A stretch of 64,000 nucleotides of DNA from Pagrus major (Eukaryota; Chordata; Actinopteri; Spariformes; Sparidae), in assembly GCF_040436345.1 (NCBI RefSeq), contig NC_133233.1, positions 13,191,235-13,255,234 on the forward strand. The letters are read 5' to 3'. The position numbers and the translations under genes are program-made. Of this stretch, positions 36,640 to 49,722 are shown piece by piece (positions within the stretch are counted from its first letter, which is position 1; every line of letters starts with the position of its first letter). Below the pieces are notes generated by a model that saw only the letters and a program-made list of their open reading frames with translations, ran no database searches and had not been told where the DNA came from.

Positions 36640-36775
36640 TATTGCAATTCCAGGTTAAGTGCCTTGATCAAGGGTAGAACTCTTCCAACCCAGGTTTTCC
36701 TACCCCGTCCAGGTATTTGATCAGTCAGTTTCATGGTCACGAAGTCTGCCACTCTACCCTTCAGGCTACGACCAT
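36640..36775. repeat. SINE or LINE-tail-like dispersed repeat fragment
   Basis: Contains AGGTTAAGTGCCTTGATCAAGGG followed by a degenerate 'ggattcgaacc'-like zone and 'TGCCACTCTACCC'. This order (GTTAAGTGCCTTGCTCAAGGGCACA ... CCACTCTACC) recurs in many fish interspersed repeats. It is divergent and the family is not assigned. Confidence 0.45.
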
Positions 36776-38161
36776 TTGCAGTGTTTAGGAGAAAGCTGAG
36801 TTGGCAACATCAGGTCTTCAAAAGTTCGAGAAGCATCAGCCCTAAGTCACTTGGCTGGGGGTGAAAAACCATGGAGGGAAAACCGACAAGCACCCTCCTC
36901 TGCTCCCCTTATCATCCATCGCTCTCATTTTCTATGTGACGTGAAGCTGGCGTTCTCCCAATGGGCCCTGTGGCGATGTGTCAGTAGCAAGTGGAGAGCG
37001 AAGGAGAGGAGCTCAATTAGGGCCCATTGACGTATGGTCTTCATGCCTAACTATCTTCTTCTTCCACCCCTGATAGGTAGCTCTGTAGAGGCTCACTCTC
37101 CCTCACTTGTTCGCTCAGTCACACATTTGCTACCTCGAACACCCACACACTAGCTGTCTCGCTCACTCACGCGCTCATTCACTCATTTCCCTCTTCATTA
37201 ACGCAGGTCCTCTCTATCTCAGGTAGATAGACTTCCATGCTCATTTATTCGCCTGACACCATGTGAAAACGTGGTCCTTCCTATTCTCCCCCTGCTGAAT
37301 GAGAATATCTATTCAGCAACATTGTCATTCGCTGTGAATTCGACATAATAGTTGCTGTTGACTTTATGGCAATATGTACAAATAACATGGCTAAAATGTT
37401 CTTTTCATTGCAGGGATTATCATTAATTGTAATCAAAGGCATAATTTAAAGGGAATCCAAAATAAAATAGTGAAAAAGGCATTAATTTACTTTGATAGGA
37501 TAAATAATTGCTCCTGAATGGAATTACCAAATCTGCTCAGGTGATCTAAAATCTAATTTCAGGTGTTGCTACAATGAGAAACAAAATGGCTACAGATTAA
37601 GGCTGCCCCACAGCAAGAAAGTTCTGGCTTTGAATACTATGAGGATCATTCTGTGTCGTGCTCAAGTGGTCTTCTTTTACGTTCTTAATTTTGTGTATGT
37701 GTCCTCCCACCCCAAAAAGACATGTATAGTAATTCAGCCTTGCTTCCAATTTTTCCCAATGGCCACTCGGGGTATTGCCGCAAAAAATCCCCTGCGGCCC
37801 AAAAAGCCTCTTCGCTTTACACCACAGTTGTTAAAGAGACGTCTGTAAAACTGTTGACGGGAAACCTCCAGCTACAAACATGGTCAATTATTACTGTTTG
37901 TATTGTATATTTTGAGCCATTTGGGGTTTAATCTTTGTCAAACTTTTCCAAAGCCCAGAAAAGTCACTGTTTTTTTTTCATGACGTCACCGCTGTGAGGA
38001 CGCAACTGGTCGAACTGGCGAATTGCTGTTTTCACACTTTTTTGTACGGCTCAAACAAACGTTGGTACAACATTACAACTAGAGTTCAAGGGGTGTTAAT
38101 AGGCAAATTCTGTTACCTTGGCTGGCTCTTGGTTTTCCTGTTTCCAGCCTAAGCTAAGTTA

Positions 38162-38412
38162 GCCATCCATCCATTATCTGAAACTGCTTTTAGGGTCGGG
38201 GGGCTGGATCCCAGCTGACATATAGGGACAAACAACCATTCCTGCTCACATTCACACCAATTTAGACAATTTAGAGTAACCAATTAACCTAACTTTTTTT
38301 TTTTGCATGTCTTTGGATTGGGTACCCGCCGGAGAGAACCCACACAGAGAACAAACTCCGCAAAGAAAGGCCCTGCCCCAGCCTGGTCTTGAACCGAGGT
38401 CCTTGCTGCCCA
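38162..38412 (+). repeat. Teleost dispersed retroposon tail (CCATCCATCCATTATCTG type)
   Basis: Starts GCCATCCATCCATTATCTG, then GGGGGGCTGGATCCCAGCTGACAT, a 'CACATTCACACCAATTTAGACAATTTAGAGTAACCAATTAACCT' stretch, 'GAGAGAACCCACACAGAGAACA' and 'TTGAACCGAGGTCCTTGCTG'. This is a widely distributed fish LINE-tail sequence with moderate decay. The clade (RTE-like or other) is not determined. Confidence 0.72.
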
Positions 38413-38985
38413 TTAGCTTAAGCTAAATTAGCTGAATGCTAATTAGTTACCATACAAGCATGTCTTTTCATCTACCTAATTCTCAAATGGAAAGTACATG
38501 AATGTTTTTTTCAAAATGTCGTATTGTTCCTTTAAATAGTTGTATTACACTAAATGTCCTTTTCGGGATCAACATAAATAGCCTAGAACTAAAACTTTCC
38601 CTATCATAATTGCTAATGTTTTTAATTAAGTAGCGCTAAGCTAATGAACTAATGTATAAATATAAATGAATAAATACTGCATAAGGCCTAATTAATAAAA
38701 TACAATTATTTTTAAAAGTGGTCTCAGTTTGTCTTTGACTGCGTTGCCTGATGGACCATTTTCAGAGTAAAGTCAGATATTTTGACTGCGTAGTAGAAAG
38801 AGCACAGGTGAAGCTCTGTAGTTAATTAAGGCCGCACTCCATCTTCGTCGTTTTCCCCTTTTTTTCTCGGACATTTAATGCCACGAAGCCAATGTTATTG
38901 TAATTTCCCAGCGAAACACTGTCTTTTTTTGTTTTTTGTTTTTTAAAAAAGCACTGTTTTGTTTTTGTTTCGTTTTACTTTCGCC

Positions 38986-39246
38986 ATGAGGCTAAAGGTC
39001 AAGCCGGAGTCAGAGCCGGACCACCTGTCGACTGTGCTAGCCAACGTTTCTGCCATCATGGAGGGTGTCCTCAGGGATTTCAGCAGGTATCATAACGTTA
39101 TGGGAGTGCAGAAAGAGCGCCGCAAAGCGCACAGGAAGAAAATACACAAGGACACACGCGAAAATATCTGTCTGAATTTGCGACGCTACAGCTGGTGCCA
39201 TAATGGTACAACAACAACAACAAATGGCTACGAACATCACTGCTAG
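38986..39246 (+). other. Unassigned first-exon-like ORF
   Basis: An ATG in good context (CGCCATGAGG) opens an 86-codon frame beginning MRLKVKPESEPDHLSTVLAN, with an amphipathic helix-like start followed by a very basic stretch (KERRKAHRKK). GC content is higher than the flanks. A possible donor lies inside at 39087 (AGCAG|GTATCA), and a stronger one downstream at 39330 (AAAAG|GTAAGG). I do not recognise the protein. It could be a first exon, a transposon gene fragment or chance. Confidence 0.2.
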
Positions 39247-40349
39247 CCAACTACGGAGCGACAAGCTTGGAAAGGTGGATTTTACCCTGCTGACAAGAAG
39301 ACCCTGCTGGAGTGCATTACTTCTAAAAGGTAAGGTTCTCCCTGGAGAAATTATTTTGTGGTTTCTTTTGGACTTCTGAGCTGTTGGTGGACTATGTTTA
39401 GCCGGTGTGTATTTTCTGTTCATGCGTCTCAATGTTCCTGTTATCTTTCACTCTTTGAAAATGGTTGGTCAGACGCCCAGACTGTCATAATACAGTTTTT
39501 GACATATAGGCTACTCTTTGCTGAAGGATCACTTGATCACACTTGCATTCGTGTGTTGAGCAGTGATGGCTATTAAGTGCAAGTACAGTGAGCTTCTTTC
39601 TCATCTCCAGTGCTGTTTCTACTGTAAGTGACATTGCTTTCTCTTTGTCTGTGTCTCTGCTCGTGTCTACTGTTTTTTTTGTGGCATTGCCTTGTGATGA
39701 TTTTTGTGGGATGTCTGTTTTGAACAACTTAATGTGGCTGGTGGGTGTTTTTTCTTTTTCTGATTCAGATCAGTTATTTATTGCCTATCAGCTAACAGAT
39801 GTGATGTTTATATTTTCCTACACAATGCAGCTGTGGGTTAGCCTACTGTACTGTACTGTAGACCTACATTAAAATGAGCAAGGCCAACATAGGAACAGCT
39901 GCTCTGGCTCTGTTGTAAAATACAGCCTGCAGCCCAGCTTTGCATTAAATGGTTTCCAGTGTTGTGTGTATTGTTTGAGTTTTTGTAGTATTTCTAAAGA
40001 AGGGAGTTTAAGTATGAAGTGCTGTGGCAGGAAGCTCTGGACAGGATTTGGACGGCTTTTATTCTTGACCAGTGTGAACAAAATCTATAATTACAAAAGG
40101 CGGTTTTGAAGCTAATGCAGCACTTTGGTAGGCCTGGTACAGCTGCATATTGTTGCAAACACACTTGTTGTCTCAGGTTGCAGTGAAAATAAGTTATTTT
40201 AAAAAATGCAATACTTTGTCTGGTTGTAGCAAGGATGTTTAATTAAATCTGGACACAGCCATGGAGACGGAGCCCTGTTTATTCCCATGAAAGCTGCTCA
40301 GTGGCACATGAAGCCAAAAGGGCTTGATAAAAATGACCCAGATCTTCTG

Positions 40350-40860
40350 TGTTGTGGGGCCAATAGAGCTTCCGCACTAGAGACTTCTGCCGACCGAGCT
40401 GGCTGACTTCCGGTTTAGCACCCGGCTAACTTGAATGGGAATAAAATAATCTAATTGTGCGTCTCTTCTAGATTTTTCAAATTTTATTGGACCTAATGGC
40501 TCAAATTATGACAGACGAACGAGTAATTTCTTCGGAGTTATGACGCTCCAAAAAATGTATCCACCTTTTTACAGACACTTTTTTCACAATGTTGCTGTAT
40601 GGGGAAAAATTTTTTGGGCAGCAGTGCGTCACGTGACGATGTAATTACACGGTTTGGCCATCAACAATGAATGGGTTAGGGTTAGGGTTAAAAAAAATTG
40701 AACTACTCAAGTAAAGTACTTCAAAATTGTACTTTAGTAAAGTAGTTCAGTAAAATGTACTTATGCATATGGGTTCCAAATATCTGTTATCGGTCTCCCT
40801 CATTGCTAATAATCGTTATTGGTATTGGCCCTGAAAAAAACATATCAGTAGATCCCTAGT
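40350..40860. repeat. Probable dispersed repeat cluster with a short TTAGGG-type run
   Basis: The segment from GCACTAGAGACTTCTGCCGA to the GTCACGTGACGATGTAATTA box, then three TTAGGG-type units at 40673-40690, then 'TTATCGGTCTCCCTCATTGC' and 'TATCAGTAGATCCCTAG', is repeat-like in style. No ends can be set with confidence and no coding sequence remains. Confidence 0.35.
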
Positions 40861-41546
40861 CAACACTACACAGCTTGTTCAGCATGTTGCAGTGGTTTGT
40901 CTTCATGATGGCGTCACATTTTGTTGTTCCAGTAGGGTTGCTTCATCTTAGACACATCGAGATTTTTATTTCAGGCTGCATTACAACGCAAAATCGTGCA
41001 AACAGCATCTGATGGCAATCCATCATCAGTTTGGGCGGTCACAATTTGGTTGTTGTTGCATGTAAATGTGATTTTTAGAGGTGGAAACACGGAAGCTGAA
41101 AGCAGAATTAAAATGCAAGCATTGCTATAAGGCTTTGACAATAATGTCTTTCAAAATGCAAAAGTTTATGGCCTAACTTAAGCTGTCTCGTGCAACTTCC
41201 TGAGGAGCTGGGTGTCGGTCTTCCCCTTTGTATTTTGGAGTGCTGAATTATTTCTAATAATTAATGGAAAATGTTCAGCACTCTTAAGAATCTCTGACAA
41301 TCTTTGAACCATCTTAGAACAGAAGAAGAAATGCAGTCTCTAGGTCTCTTACCTCCATCACTCCTCCTCTTCTTCCCCCCCGCTTGTTCTTCTTCTCCCC
41401 TCTCCCTACCTCCTTCCTCTTGACATGTGTCACATTTTGGGCTTCTGCTCTCGAGGGATAAATGCCAGATTACATGGTGTAGTATTTTTATCCGTAGTAC
41501 ATTAACCGCCGGAGCTTACAGCATCAAAGCTTGGAGGAGATCATCA

Positions 41547-41584
41547 CACAAGCACACACACACACACACATACACACACGCACG

Positions 41585-41652
<68 letters not shown>
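41547..41652. repeat. (CA)n microsatellite with CGCACG interruptions
   Basis: About 100 bp of CA dinucleotides, with CGCACGCACG near 41579-41590. Confidence 0.95.
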
Positions 41653-41653
<1 letters not shown>

Positions 41654-41699
41654 CTCAACATCAACTGAAACGGAGAGTGTAAAGTGCTTCCTTTGATCT

Positions 41700-44600
41700 C
41701 ACCCTCCCTCCTATTCCTAATTACCCCAGTGACACACATACATGCAAACACACACAATGCACAGATGCCCTAGCATGGTCTCACACATGCACACAAAGAA
41801 ATGAATACATCCTGGGAACGCGTGATATCTAAATCCATGAAAAAATGGTGAATTAGATGTCAAATGTTCATCTGTCAAAACCTGAACAAAAGCGGCCTGC
41901 AAGGGCGCGTGATTACACATTACTCATTCTGAAATTATGGCGATATTGCAACTACCTTTGCTAAATATGCGGAAAATCACGAGCTGATGGAGCTGTAAGA
42001 TACCCTTAGCTTCCAGCCTCTTGAATCAGTGTCTCAGTCATGTACAACCCCTTTGGTATTAGCTGCAATTGAGTGTTCTTCCCTTGGTAGATGCTTTATG
42101 TATGTTTAATTTCAGCAGAATATGCATTGAGGAAATAGCAAGAATTTTAGAGAATTTTACATCTTCCCTCAGTTAAACATTTGTTAAACATAACCTAATT
42201 GACATATAACTACTAATTTTTAGATTCCTATTTTGTGAAGTCTGAAAAGAAAACATATCAAGTTTCCAAGCAAAATAACAAATAGCAAAGCAGTGACCCC
42301 TGCATGCAATCTATGTTGATAGATAATGGTAGATGATATGATGGCTGATGATGATGATAACACTTTTTTCCCCCTTTTTTTCCCCTCTCTCCATATAGCT
42401 GCTTGCTAATTCTATATTGCATGGATATATAAGATCACTTTGTCTTACTTTATTGATGATCCATTAATTTGTAACCTCACCCTGCATATTTATGTTTAAA
42501 AATCAATAAAAAATTGATCACAAAAATGATGGCAACGCTGTTACTCTGCCAATACCCAAACACATAATTACTGTGATACCCAAACATGAGGCAAATTGTA
42601 TTACCCACTTTGAAACCTCCCCTGTACTAGTATTCCTGATTGTTTTCAGTTTGGCTTCAGTGAAGAAGCATTGTCCAATCATTGTCTGCATACAAATGCA
42701 TGCACATGTAAACACACAAACCAGGTAGTGTATGCTCTAAGATTGGCACCTCACAAGAGGCCTTTGATGTTTACGGTCTATCCAAAATAAAATAAATAAT
42801 AAATTATCTTCTGACTTGTTTTGCCTGCCACAGAGGTTTGACAGCACTAGTCACAGAAACTGTGGATGGAAGGGGGATAGTGAGATAATAACACTGTTTC
42901 TGTACAGGAGGCACAGCATGAGCAGCACATTAGCAGAGTAGCAGCAGTGTCTCCATTTGTGTCTACACAGGATGCATTCAGGCACAGTTGAGTTGTAGGT
43001 TACCTGCGTTTAGTCAGCAATGAGAGCCCAAATACACAAACGCTCGAGAAAACAGACGACCGAAAAACAAACGCCTCCTGTGTAGAAATGGCATACATTT
43101 AACAAGTGTTATAAAAGTAGCTAGATAGAGTAGGTCTAACTGTAGCAATGTTCAAACAAAGAATTGCTTGAGTAATTGCTATACAAATTGTTGCCAATCA
43201 GCTTATGTATTGTAGTGATGAGACTTTGTACTTTCAGCCTCTTGCCAATGGCTGCTGACCTCATTTTTAAAATTTGCCATAGATTTTATTTGCATTTAGA
43301 GAGTGGTGGTTGTCAATGATTGAGAAAAGCCAGCATTGTTGTAGGTCTTGGAAATGGACCAAAAAAGGCTGTACTGTGTATATTATCTGATCAATAACTG
43401 AATAAAAACAGTCCAATTAATAGTAATATGAATCTAATTGAGATTATTCAGCCGGGTAATATTCAACAAAGGCAAAACTCAAGCTCATAGAAGTTTATGA
43501 AACAAAGTAAACACATGATTTGGGTAAAATGGAAAGAAGCAAAAAGACATTCTCTCTCCAATGCTTGAAATTGCTCACCAGCTATTAGCTCATCTCATTC
43601 AAGTACTGAGAGTTTTCTCACTAGCTTATCGGCTGCCAGCAGGACCTGATGCGGCCCATTCAGCCTGCTGAGATCGCTGCCTTGTTGACCTTTGGGTGCC
43701 GTCAACAGATCAATGAGGGGATATTTTGCTCTGTTTCCACCAGTGATGCTAGATGTGTGAAGAGCCTCACCCTACTTCATGAGGTCATTTAGGAGAGCTT
43801 TGAGTGGTGGGGAGAGGGTTTGTGCTGTGTTTATGTGCATGTGGCACATTGAAGATTGAAACCGTGTGTTTGTTCATGATAGGGGTAGGTTGCTTGTAGG
43901 GGAGATGTAGCATGAGTGACTTGTTGAGATGCTTAATTGGCCCTACAGTACATGCTGTTTAGGTGAAATCAATAAGGATCAATTCATTGAGTGCCTCACT
44001 ATAGGCTTGTGTGTGTCATCTAATAACAAGTGGAGATTTCATGATATTGTGTGTGTGCATGTGAGTATATATATGTCTGTCTATACAGGTGGCTTAGTGT
44101 GTTCCTGATCAGCCTATAACCCATTGGATAGAACTTCGATCTGCCAGTTGGACCCGTCATCTCTTGAGGTCGACTCCTGCATTACTTCAGGCCTCACTAT
44201 AAGGCTCTAATAAGTCATAAGGCATTGCTTCTAAATGCTAAAGTGGTTCATCGTTCTGGTGATTATTAAAGAATTGATACTGAATGATGGATTAAATGTT
44301 TTGCACCATAGTCTTTATTAAGCTTAAAAGCCAAACATTCCCTCGTTGCACTTCTCTAATGTGATCATTTGCTGCTGTTGTCTGTTTTATATGATTAAAA
44401 TTAAGTTAAATATATTTGGGGTTTGACCTTTGGCTCTAGGAACTTGTGATGGACTTTTATTTTTATTTTTAAATCTTCAAAAAATGTCAACATCAACACA
44501 ATACTTGATTATATTAACAGGTATTTGTTAGTTGCAACTGTAATGTTAAATTTAAAGATCTTTGCTTTGGGCAAATGAGAGTCGTTTGAGGTTGAGTTGA

Positions 44601-47370
44601 GTGTTAATGTCTGTCTCTGTTTCTCTGTGTGGGGTACATACTCTCACCAGGGGTGGCTGACAAGAGATGACTGTGGCTTACCACACACTGAGAGTGCTGC
44701 TCTTCTTTAATCTCTCCCCCTCTCTTTCTCTCTGTGTTTCTCTCTCCCCCATCTTAATTTCTCTCAACCCTGACACGTAAAAGCATTCCCTCCCATCTTA
44801 ACCACAGCGCTAATCCTTCAGCAGGTTTTTGGGGGTATCGTGCTGTTTTGGGGCTCTTCTACTGACACAACGGTTTAGTATCATAATGGCTTGCAAACAC
44901 CTGTCCAATTAGGCTGATTGTGATGCACCTCAAACTACTAGACGGATCCTGCGGTGTGGCACAGAGATTTAGCAAAACACACTAAATACTTCTGCTCTAG
45001 AGGGATGTTTTTGCAGTTTGGTGACAAATGTCTTTCTGTAAATCCAGGTTTAGTGAAGGGTAATTGAGGGGGCTTCAAGAGTCAGTTGTCAGAAAAGGAC
45101 AAAAGTCTTTCCGCTAAATTTAAGTTCCAACGTCAGTTTACTCTGTGTCACAAAAGTGGTGAGAATTACAGGTTGTCCAAGGTTTATGGGAGGGTTTTTT
45201 AAAAAACATTTTGCAAGCATTGAATTCAAACATGTCTAAAGTTAAAAGTGGTGCACTGGCTTAAAGGTTTTTGTGTTTTTATTTAAAAGTTGCATAAGTA
45301 GCGGTGACAAGATAAGCAAAGACTGACATTTTAGACATTATATTTGGTAACAGGTGATTGCTCAATTTAGGAATTCATACATACATCGACAGCCCAGTCA
45401 AGCTCAACATTTTGTATCCATACTGGTTCTATACTCACAGTGCCACTATAAAACTCATGCCCCCTGTCGCAGCCACTTTATTCATCTTAACTCCTCCACA
45501 GGGGTTGTTATTTGAACACTGCAAAGTTGTCATGGTGCACAGGAATGGGATATTTGGGGAACGACTTTGGGTGGGAATGCATTCAAGGACAAAATGTTCA
45601 ATATATCAAGCATGGTTCCTGCGCTGTATAGTTTACCGAAAACTTAGCTGGGTGAGTGTTTTACCCTTGGCAGTATGACCTGCCATATAGTTTCAATGAC
45701 ACCCCTCTCTTGCTCGCAGAATTGTTCAATAAAATTAAATTCACACGTTTTTCCTACAAGCCAGTCTTAAGCCTGAAGGATAAGTGAGACCTCATCATCA
45801 ACATATCAAGACAAACTGAAGCTGCGTCACTCTCAGTGAATGACAGCATCCTTGACAGTTTTTTGAAGAAATATCCTAGTTTTTTGGCCTTGAAATGACT
45901 AACATTACATAAAGCTACTCAAGATCGATATTACAGCCTGAAATAATCCTAGATCAACATTCATTTTTGTCAGCTAAATCAATAAATTAATTACAGTGAC
46001 CCCAAAAACCCATTGCATTCTTTAAAAAAACAACAACAAAAAACGTACATCTGTGGTCAAATAAGCCATGTCTGTCTATCTGCACTTCTCTGCTGTATAT
46101 AAAAGTTTCATGTTTCATGTTTTGTTACATTTTTTTGTGGAACTTTTTTCCAATATAACTTCATTTGTCAGGGCTCCTCTTGGTTTCTAGTGTCCAAAAT
46201 CTGACTGGGACCTTAATGAATAAGTCCATTTTATATTTATGTGGTGCACCGTATACACTGAAGGTGAACAATGGGTTTTTGATGCACACTAAAGAGTTTG
46301 AATTGTAAAGGGTAGGGTAAAATGACATATATTGCTACTTTTTGACCATGTCTGCATGGTTTTCCAACATTTTGGATCAGTTTTAATTTTTTTTCCTTGG
46401 GTCTTAATAAATCTTAAATTTGTAGTCCAGTTCTCTCTAGCAGTAGGTGCAACACAATGTAGCCAAAAAACAGAATTGGACTGATAGTCTAAACAAGGCC
46501 TTTTCAAAGTGGATTTTATTTAACTAGCACAGATTAGGAATTTAAAAGTCTTTGAAAGCTTTAAAGGTACTCATCCAACAGCGGAATCTAAAGGTTGGAC
46601 TGGGCCTTTAAATGAGCCCAAACACCACTGTCTATCTCTCTGTGATCTCTTTTCCCCTCCAGCTTCATAAAAATGTTGAACAGCCTTTCTCTGAGTGACC
46701 CGGGCCTTGTTCTCAATTAAACCCCATCGCCCTCAGCACAATTAATGGGGTTTTACCAAATTAGTTATTTCATTAGTGACAGGCTCCTATCTACTGGATG
46801 GCTGCTCTACTATACACCGTGTACATTCTTCTTCATATTAATTTTTCCTTGCTCCTTCATGAGCCTTGCATCACGGCAACACCACCCTGTTTTTTGACCT
46901 AAAGTAGACTGTATGTGTTCACCAAATGCATATTCCACATACATTGTCATATTTATTTTTGTCTGTGCACATTTAGACACTCTAAAGGTTATAACTATGT
47001 CTGTGTTAGTGTGTTTATGTGTGTGTGCTTGTAATAAGGGGTGTAGCTGATGTGTGTGCTGCATTAAGTGTGAAGGCGGTGGTGGCAGCCTGTAGGCTCT
47101 AGTGCTGGTTTAGGAAGACATCACTCTCCAGGCCAGGCAGATAATGAAGCACAGTGTACAGAGACACAGATAAGACGACAGACTTATGAACATCTCTCTC
47201 TCTCCTTTCTCCGTCGCTCTCATTTGCTCATTTGGTCTCTCTCTCACACTCTTGCTTTCTCTGTCTTTTTAGGGCTCTCATCACACACACACGTACAGTA
47301 GACACAGTGTGTTTCTCCCTTCCAGCCAAACACACTCGTTTTCTTCCTGAGCATGATTAGAAGAAAATAG
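41700..47370. other. Intergenic region, no gene seen
   Basis: Nearly 6 kb of AT-rich sequence without a credible ORF. The block at 46640-46800 (ATTAATGGGG, TTAGTTATTTCATTAGTGAC) is repeat-free and rich in homeodomain-like TAAT cores, so it could be regulatory. Confidence 0.5.
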
Positions 47371-47376
47371 TTGTCA

Positions 47377-47412
47377 GGGAGAGAGGGAGAGAGAGAGAGA
47401 GAGAGAGAGAGA
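47377..47412. repeat. (GA)n microsatellite
   Basis: GA dinucleotide run with one GGGA interruption. Confidence 0.92.
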
Positions 47413-47479
47413 AAGTGAGATGGAGAAAGAGGGAGAGATGAATGGAGACATGAAGGGACATGTCATACCATTCACAGAG

Positions 47480-47700
47480 CACTAGGTCTGACAGGAACCC
47501 TCAGGACATGGCACTCGTTTCAAGTGGGGACCAAATGGAGGTGGCACCAGGCTGTCAGTGCTCTCTAGTTAATTAGAAGACATTGCCGTTCTGGCTCGGA
47601 GAGGGCAGTTGGAAATCACAGTCAATTACATCCAGGTTATAACATGAGTTTGGCACCGCAAATCACCTTGTCACAGCTTATCTGATGCTATCCATAATGG
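47480..47700. other. Candidate conserved non-coding element
   Basis: Repeat-free, balanced-composition block between a (GA)n tract and AT-rich DNA, with CTAGTTAATTAGAAG, CAGTCAATTAC and TTATCTGATG (GATA-like) motifs. Conservation cannot be tested here; the call rests on texture and motif content only. Confidence 0.25.
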
Positions 47701-49673
47701 CTTCATACCATACATTTACAGTCAATGATGGCATGTCTGCACATATTCTAGAGTTTGTTACGCAGTTATGCAAAATTGAGTTTTTGGCTATCATTCAGGA
47801 AGAAAAAAATAAACAAAATGACCATGTTTTCTGCAAAAAAGTCACAGTTTGGTATGCATCTTGGTTTCAGAGTCAGGGTTTGGTATGTTATCGGCAGGGA
47901 AAACAAAAAAATGTAGACGATAACATTTTGGCACTTATTTTATTTTATTATGTCATTGATACTCCAATGTGAGACTCCGACCTGTTATAATTCATGAACA
48001 ACTGAAGCTGTTGCTTGTCTCCATAGGGCATGCACAGTGGACTTAAGATGCACACGTGAAGGCACATTGTAGCGGGGCTCAAGCTCTTGGACCATATGCT
48101 TTAATATTGTGTTCTCTAACACAGCGATAAACACTCCATTAGTTATTGCTTTGGTGTGAATGTGCAGTAAAAGGCTGTCTGAATGCTATGAGGAGGAGGA
48201 CTTTCATTCCAGTCTGTTTTTTGTCGTTTTCCACTAATGGATACATTCAGGTGATTCCGTCGTAAATTACATGTTTGAAGTGTTTCCACAGACATACCCG
48301 CCTTCAGTTGAACAATGTTAGCATACAGTTTGACCCTAATAGCTGTCCACTTTCGCTGTACCTAACCAGGAAATGGTAATGCTCCTATACAGTGGAGCAG
48401 CAACACTGCAGGAGCTTGACTAACCTGACAGTAACTGGTTGGTTTACAGGGCTTACCGAACGAAGGAAGTCACATAGGCCAACCGAACGGTTGTCTTTGT
48501 CTTGTAACAAACGGTTCTGAACGAATACATGTACCGTTACACTCCTCTTTTCTATGTGTAATTTCAAGCATTGTAGAATGATTTGTGATCAAGAGAAGTC
48601 AGATAAAAGTCAAGAAACAGAAAAAACATCTGAAGAATTCTAATTTTTCAACCACTTCAGCTTTTTTGATTTCAGTAAAATTATTGCAGATTAAAAGCTG
48701 GGTAGGAGCTGCGATATTTGAAAAGTTTAGAGGAGCCTACATTTCGAAGTCTGTTTTTACCCATCACAAATGTGTTTTGAGCTTTTTTCTTTATTCACAT
48801 TTTTTGGAAATCAATTTTGAGGTGATCCCTGAGAACCATCTAAAGATCCTCAACAGTCATCTTCCATTCCCATCTGACACACCTTTTTATATGCACTCTA
48901 CTGTTCAATATAAGAATATAGCCAAAAACAAATTGAAAACAAAAACTGCACATAAGATAGAGAGAAGTATTTCAGATTTGTTGTTACTACCTTTGTTTGG
49001 CCAGATGTGAAAATGTGCATGAAGTCTCACATTTGGCCTTTCCAAACAAGTTCAGTGAAAATGTTTCTACTCTGTATGCAGAAACTTTCAACAACACCAT
49101 CACCAGCAAACCACTCAGTGCCTGATTCCCATCTCTAAACACAAAGGAAAATGCCTGTCAAGTCTTGAAAGAAATCGTGTACCTGCATTTGAAAATCCAT
49201 TAGGCAAGGCGTGGAAGCTGGAGTAACCGAGAGCAGTGGAAGCAGATGAAAGGGGTGACTCATTCAATGGTGCTGCAGTGTATTTTGAAGGTGGAATATG
49301 GTTTCTAACTCGGTCACATGGGTGAAAACAGAAAAGCTTATAGAGACACGGTCATGCTTCTGTGTAGGCATTCATCGGCATACGCTCTTGGGTATAGACA
49401 TGGACATGTGCATGCACAGATGCATGCACATTGCCCTCTGTGGCTCAGGCTCCCTGGTGTTGTAACCAAAAAGCTACAGGAAGACACACAAATCACTGCT
49501 TGTAGGCAGAAAGAGAAGAGGAGGAGGGCGGGAGGGGTAATCAAACGAGAGAGCACTTGAGAAAACGGTAGGCTGTTGTTCTAGTGCTGCTGTTCCCATC
49601 TTCTGTAAAATGAAGGCCCTGTTCTTCTCTGTCCATCATCTTTGCTGCATTCTTCAATCTCCCCATCTTTTAG

Positions 49674-49722
49674 GCAAACCCTATTACCAGAAAACTGCTC
49701 TAACACTACCTCAGATTGAAAA
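49674..49722 (+). other. Exon-like 49-bp segment of unknown gene
   Basis: It is preceded by a long pyrimidine tract and TTTTAG and followed by a near-perfect donor (AAAA|GTAAGTGC). Only one frame is open across it, encoding about KPYYQKTALTLPQIEK. No family is recognised and no partner exon is identified in the window, so it may be a small exon of a gene with a giant intron, a non-coding RNA exon, or a decoy. Confidence 0.25.

Noticed and set aside
40673-40690. Interstitial telomere repeat
   Set aside because: Only three TTAGGG-type units within a probable dispersed repeat; not evidence for a chromosome fusion.
44085-44200. tRNA-like stretch with GGTCGACTCCTGC resembling a B box
   Set aside because: No A box at the right spacing and no cloverleaf; at best a very degraded tRNA-derived repeat.
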